DNA from: Sclerodactyla briareus
Lineage: Eukaryota > Echinodermata > Holothuroidea > Dendrochirotida > Sclerodactylidae
Reading direction: 5' to 3'
Assembly: GCA_026419785.1 (NCBI GenBank)
Contig: JAODTK010005627.1
Location: 62,001-126,000, forward strand
DNA length: 64,000 nt
Position numbers and translations under genes: made by a program. Shown one piece after another: positions 59,763 through 64,000 of this stretch; the first letter of the stretch is position 1, and every line of letters starts with the position of its first letter. Under the pieces are notes generated by a model. That model did no database searches. It was given only the letters and a program-made list of their open reading frames with translations, and was not told where the DNA came from.

Positions 59763-61075
59763 TCGACTGCTGTGAGGGACTGCTGCGTAGTTATTCAGTG
59801 AGACAGTTTAGGTTGTTCGCAAGCAACCACCGATCATCCTTCCAGATAATTCTCATTCACTGCTAGCGCGTCCCATTCGAAACAGTCGACAAAGCCGTAA
59901 TGCATGTAAGCCTTAGCCCATCTGGTGGAAGCATCGGAAGACCCTTTTATGGCTCGACAGCACAGGCGGCGCTTTGGCTGAAAACTGGAGGGGGATCCCT
60001 TTCCCAAAAAAAGTTACTTGGGAAATGTAAAAATGAAGTCAATGGGTGATGTTTTTTAATGGGAAAGGATTTGTATAAGGGTCACATAGTTCCATCAGGT
60101 CAGCGACAATGTGGTGTTTTCTTCTGGTCATAAAGAAATAGGCAGTGGGAGTAAAGAGTAAATCTCGGAGAATGTACTCAATTGGAGCGCCATGTGCCCA
60201 GGTCGCCCGCGAGCCCAAAATATTGGCTATACGTCATTGTTTAGAGACAGAAGGACGGTTGCGTGTGTGGGATTTTTTCGTAACCACGCTTCTGATCTTG
60301 TATTGTAGTCTTGTCTAGTACTAGTGTTTTTCACTCAGATACTGTGATGTGTTAAACACTGTTTTTGATTACTGTAGTAACTTCGTCATCTCGATTAAGT
60401 TCCTGGTACTGGTCGTTGATGGCGGAAGCAACGTAAGAAACGTTCACTGAGGAGCGAGGGTCATAATTGTACGTCAGGCAACGAATAGGATGGTAACAGG
60501 GTGAGAAGTCACAAAAAACACAGGCTCAAAATTCGGAGAAAGACCACACCTACAAACTTGAGAAAAAATAAAATTTGACAAACTTGAAAATGGCACCAGT
60601 GAATGACCTTCAGTGACCTCGACAAGGGTGGCGATCATGGGGGGGGGGGGACCAATATTCTGGTTGGGGGGACGCAATGCATTTTGTCCCCCTCCCCCCC
60701 CCCCTCAATATTTGAGCACGACTTCTATTTCGCTGACATTGTACCCGAGGTATCAAGCAGCAACGTGTTTAAACAAATGCATAATGACCTAAATTATCAT
60801 GTTGAGTGAATTCTGCTGCTCAATTTTCAAAATTGTTGCGCGCTACGCGCGCGGGTATTTAGGTTAAGGCCATGTCCAGACATATAATGTGCCGTGTGCA
60901 GACATATGATTCCTAACAAAATAATGCTCGAAATTTACTTTGGTTGTTCTTTTATCCCTATCGTTTGAAAAGGACGGGCTTACCAGTTGGTATATTGCCC
61001 CCTTCATTGGACTGTCGAGTTCCAGGTAGGAGACAGTTAGTTAAATAAACAAACAAACTAACATACAAATCGCAA
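59763..61075. other. Unassigned 1.3 kb
   Basis: Contains G and C runs at about 60,640 and 60,690 and a GC palindrome at 60,838-60,853. No gene recognised. Confidence 0.5.
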
Positions 61076-61720
61076 TCTTGAGGTGAAGTGGGTTGAGGCG
61101 ACGGGGGTAGGTCTACCACGTAGCGGGATCGGTGTTTTTATTTTTATTTATTATTTTTATGGGTGCGACCACTTGTTGAAAGTTGTGTGCACGGTGCACT
61201 GACTATCACTATAAGAGCACACGGTGCGGCATCGAGTATGCGGGCCAGGGAACGCCCAAATTGCGTTGTCAGAAGACATGATTCAAACTTCAAGTGAAGA
61301 AAAGGCTAAGTCCAAATATTCCCTGAATTTTCGATGGAATGCCCAAAGTGTAACTTTGTTGTAGTTTTTTTTTTTTTTTTCAAGTGAAGGAGGTTGAGGC
61401 GACGGGGGGTAGTCTACACCTGGCAGGACCTGTGAATTTTTGGCATATATGATCTATTTGCAAATTTAAAAAATAGAGTATTCAGCAATCAATTATTATG
61501 GGTGCGACCACTTGTTGAAAGTTGGGTGCCTGCGTGCACAGTGCACATACTATGAAGGGGCACTCAACGCGGTGCCCGCCCCCGCCCGTGTGAAACTCTA
61601 TAAAAAAAAAGTTTCGGCAAGGGAAACGCCACAAGTTCGTGCTAAGACATCATTCAAAATTCAGATGAAGATAAGTTTATATTCAAAGATGCCTGACTTT
61701 TCGATGGATGTGTCCAGAGT
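61076..61720. repeat. Tandem pair, ~300 bp unit
   Basis: 'AAGTG..GGTTGAGGCGACGGGGGTAG' occurs at 61,084 and 61,382, 'ATGGGTGCGACCACTTGTTGAAAGTTG' at 61,159 and 61,498, and 'TTTTCGATGGA' near both ends. The units differ by an extra AT-rich stretch in the second and a T run (61,366-61,380) between them. Not coding. Confidence 0.88.
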
Positions 61721-64000
61721 GTAAAGTTCTCGCGAGATTTTTGGACTAAGACAAATGTTTATTTTTGTGAGAAGAAATTACAACTAAACCACAACAACTC
61801 CAACTGCAAAAAGGACCTTGAGGAATATTCAAATTTAGTGTCAAATTGTCATCAGAATAACTGCATTTTTGCAAAAATTTGCGCTCCGCACCAGTGAAGC
61901 TGGCCCCAATAATTACTTTGTGGCAAGCCAGGCCTTGTATATCGGTGATGAAAATCAGTAGTTGCAAGGGGAAAAAGTTCCACTGGGACTAACTCGAACA
62001 CGGAGAATGAGTCGAATTATCTAATATGTATAATCTGGCATGGGGGGTATGTTTGGCATCTTTTGGATTTCGGCTCCGCGTCAGTGTTCTTAGCATTTTG
62101 GGTTCGGACTTGTGGTAGTTCTGTACGAGTGTACAAAACCGTAGTTGCCAAATTCAATTAACACTGGAAACTCCTGAATAGACTAGGCACAATTTATAAT
62201 CAGGAATGAAGCCGTTAGAAAATTTTACCTAGTGCAACCCGCGTGGCAACAATAGGGGGGCAATCTTCCACAGATATCAGTGTCGAAGTACCAAAAATGT
62301 TCTTGCAATCCACTCGGCTAAACAAATAAAAGTTCTTCAGTCTACCACTTCCAGAAAGCCGATTCCAAATGGAGTTCCATACACTTAGGGGCGTTAATAT
62401 CGCTTGTTAGCAACAATATTTCGCCCAAATTTTCTTAGATCCGCGCTATGGAAAGCGCTTCGCTTATAGATTGTGCCCTAGTTATAGGGGGGGCCTCTGC
62501 TGTGATAACTTCTTCTGCCCCCCCATCAAACCTCGAAAAATAATATTCGAAAACTAACTAAAAAGTCGAAAAACAATTTTACAGGGCACCCCCTCGTCTT
62601 CTACAAATTTGAGTGGACACCAACGGAAAAGATACAATGGAAATTCAACAGAAACACTTTGGTAAATAGGGCAGAGAATGTCAAATGAGTTGCCCCGATG
62701 ATTTACGTGTCCGGAGAGTTCCGGAAAAAAAAAATACGGCGCGCGCCAACTGTGTCAGTGCCAGTGGTAAGGAGCAGCTTTTTTCACATCTGGCCAAGAA
62801 GCTGAAGTCGGGGCAGCGATTGGACCGAGGTCAGACAAAAGTCCAAAAATTTGTGTTGGGCTTGTTACATGCAGCTGAAACGCTCGGGAAAGGTAATTTT
62901 TCCAAGCCATCTGGGGAGCTTGCACAACAAAAAATATATTGTCCGCTCTGCGACTGCCGGATGATGGCGCTCGCTTATATAATATTTTTGACCCCTGTCA
63001 AATATATGTGCCCCCCCCCCCCCGATGCTACTGGCCAGTTAATTTTCGGTTTTCTGTCGGTAAGGTTGTAGCGTTCACCCCCTATCGTAAAACCGGTTAG
63101 CATACGTCCCTGAATTTGGCCACCTGTCTGGTCTCATTGGAAGTGTCTCTCCAGCATCTGTGGTCCGCAAAGACGATAGAAATAGGGCCGTATTTTTCTA
63201 GTAAAAACTCAGGGCCTATCTAACGGAGGTTTCAGAGAGGGGTCAGTCGTTGGTCAAATTGGATCCTGCAAAATCTCGAGCTTCGCGCGAACGTCCGTGG
63301 AGTTGCCATGCCCATTTTTATTGCTCCTTTCATTGAACGAAACTCACTTGCAAGGTATTTTAGAATGTCGCAGCACCCAATGCAAAAACCTTGAAATTGA
63401 TCCCGAACAGAGACAGGCGATTAAGGTTTTGGAGAACCTTGCCTAGCATAAATTGTTATCAGTTATAGAATGCTGATATGTCCCAAAAGGCTTCGGGGAG
63501 TGCCGTTTATCGCAGTCTAGGGGGCTGTAAACGAAAATATTTTCTTGAAAGCTGCGCGCCAACATGTGGTGGCGTTCCGCTTAGATCGTATTATCTTGTC
63601 CCCCCCCCCCCCCCCCAATCGCCAACCAAATCGCCGCCCTTGGACCTCGACCCTACTGTCAATTTATTGTGTCATATGGTATACGGTACCACGTCCATCA
63701 AGTTTCGTGATAATCCATCCAACTCTAGAGAGTTGATTAGACTATTTAAATAGCATATACTACGTCCAAATATTACGTTCGTGTACCCTTCATATTGTCC
63801 TATATACACCGGGCTGCATCATAATGATCCCCTGATATTGTCAGTTTTTTTTATAGTTTTTTGTTTGAATTAATTTCAAAGCTGTGCAAATTGTTACAAG
63901 ACGTTCGGCTGAAACTAGTAACGCATGACAAAACGTGCGGTATTGGTAACCTTCACACAAAATTCCACCATCCAGCGTGACAGTTTTGCCAAGTTGAGCG
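61721..64000. other. Unassigned right end
   Basis: No repeat pair, RNA or protein family recognised. Two plus-strand frames exist: 62,685-63,071 (128 residues, Lys-rich start, crossing a C run) and 63,478-63,753 (91 residues, also crossing a C run). Neither resembles a family I know. A phrase near 63,700 ('ATCAAGTTTCGTGATAATCCATCC') is of the kind found in invertebrate dispersed repeats. Confidence 0.45.

Noticed and set aside
62685-63071. 128-residue plus-strand frame near the right end
   Set aside because: No recognisable domain, it crosses a poly-C run read as prolines, and has no supporting context.
1-64000. Retroviral, LTR-type or other capsid-bearing elements
   Set aside because: I saw no integrase, protease, capsid or LTR pair that I could support; the large direct repeats are segmental duplications without such genes.

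Overview
This window looks like non-coding, repeat-dense DNA from a multicellular animal. There are no operons, no close-packed genes and no long open frames. It holds animal-type LINE retrotransposons, tRNA-like SINE candidates, microsatellites (ATT, TCTA, GT, AGT), long poly-C/poly-G runs, and arrays of 110-150 bp repeats built on phrases such as 'AAACTTGGTGGATG' and 'GAGGTCA'. From general familiarity such arrays suggest a marine invertebrate, possibly an echinoderm or a relative. That is inference, and I recognise no host gene that would settle it.

The main structure is a set of very large imperfect duplications. Segment S1 is at 1,285-6,770 and again at 37,916-43,005, with a partial third copy at about 16,080-17,570. 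Segment S2 is at 8,690-14,350 (copy A), at 20,640-26,940 continuing at 32,036-34,475 (copy B), and at 43,016-50,010 (copy C). S1 and S2 together form a unit of about 12-13 kb present twice in full (1,285-14,350 and 37,916-50,010), with a rearranged copy between them. The copies differ by a very large number of one-base insertions and deletions, many next to homopolymers, and by several 0.7-2 kb presence/absence blocks. This fits either old divergence or an uncorrected long-read assembly, so reading frames here must be treated with caution.

The clearest protein-coding remains are LINEs. A 5.1 kb block (26,941-32,035) sits exactly where the (ATT)n tract of S2 copy B should run on uninterrupted, as it does in copies A and C. 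Its left part is a minus-strand LINE ORF2 (endonuclease plus the first half of reverse transcriptase). Its right part is a plus-strand LINE C-terminus that ends at a stop and a 3' UTR running into (ATT)n. The simplest reading is one L1/Tx1-type insertion with a 5' inversion. A second, unrelated LINE tail (CR1/RTE-like, minus strand) lies at 36,610-36,840.

Smaller repeats ride inside the big ones: two tRNA-like SINE candidates in each S2 copy, a dispersed element here called X that ends in (AAT)n (five copies, one in the opposite orientation outside S2), a block here called Y carrying a hairpin whose stem changes on both sides between copies, and a repeat carrying two RFX/X-box-like palindromes (three S2 copies plus a diverged fourth at 52,361). 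Tandem arrays include a 625 bp pair at the left edge, a strict 20 bp array at 16,795-17,140, a ~535 bp pair at 19,245-20,335, a ~310 bp array at 50,025-50,715, and a ~300 bp pair at 61,076-61,720. From 50 kb rightward the sequence is mostly unassigned, with scattered repeats.
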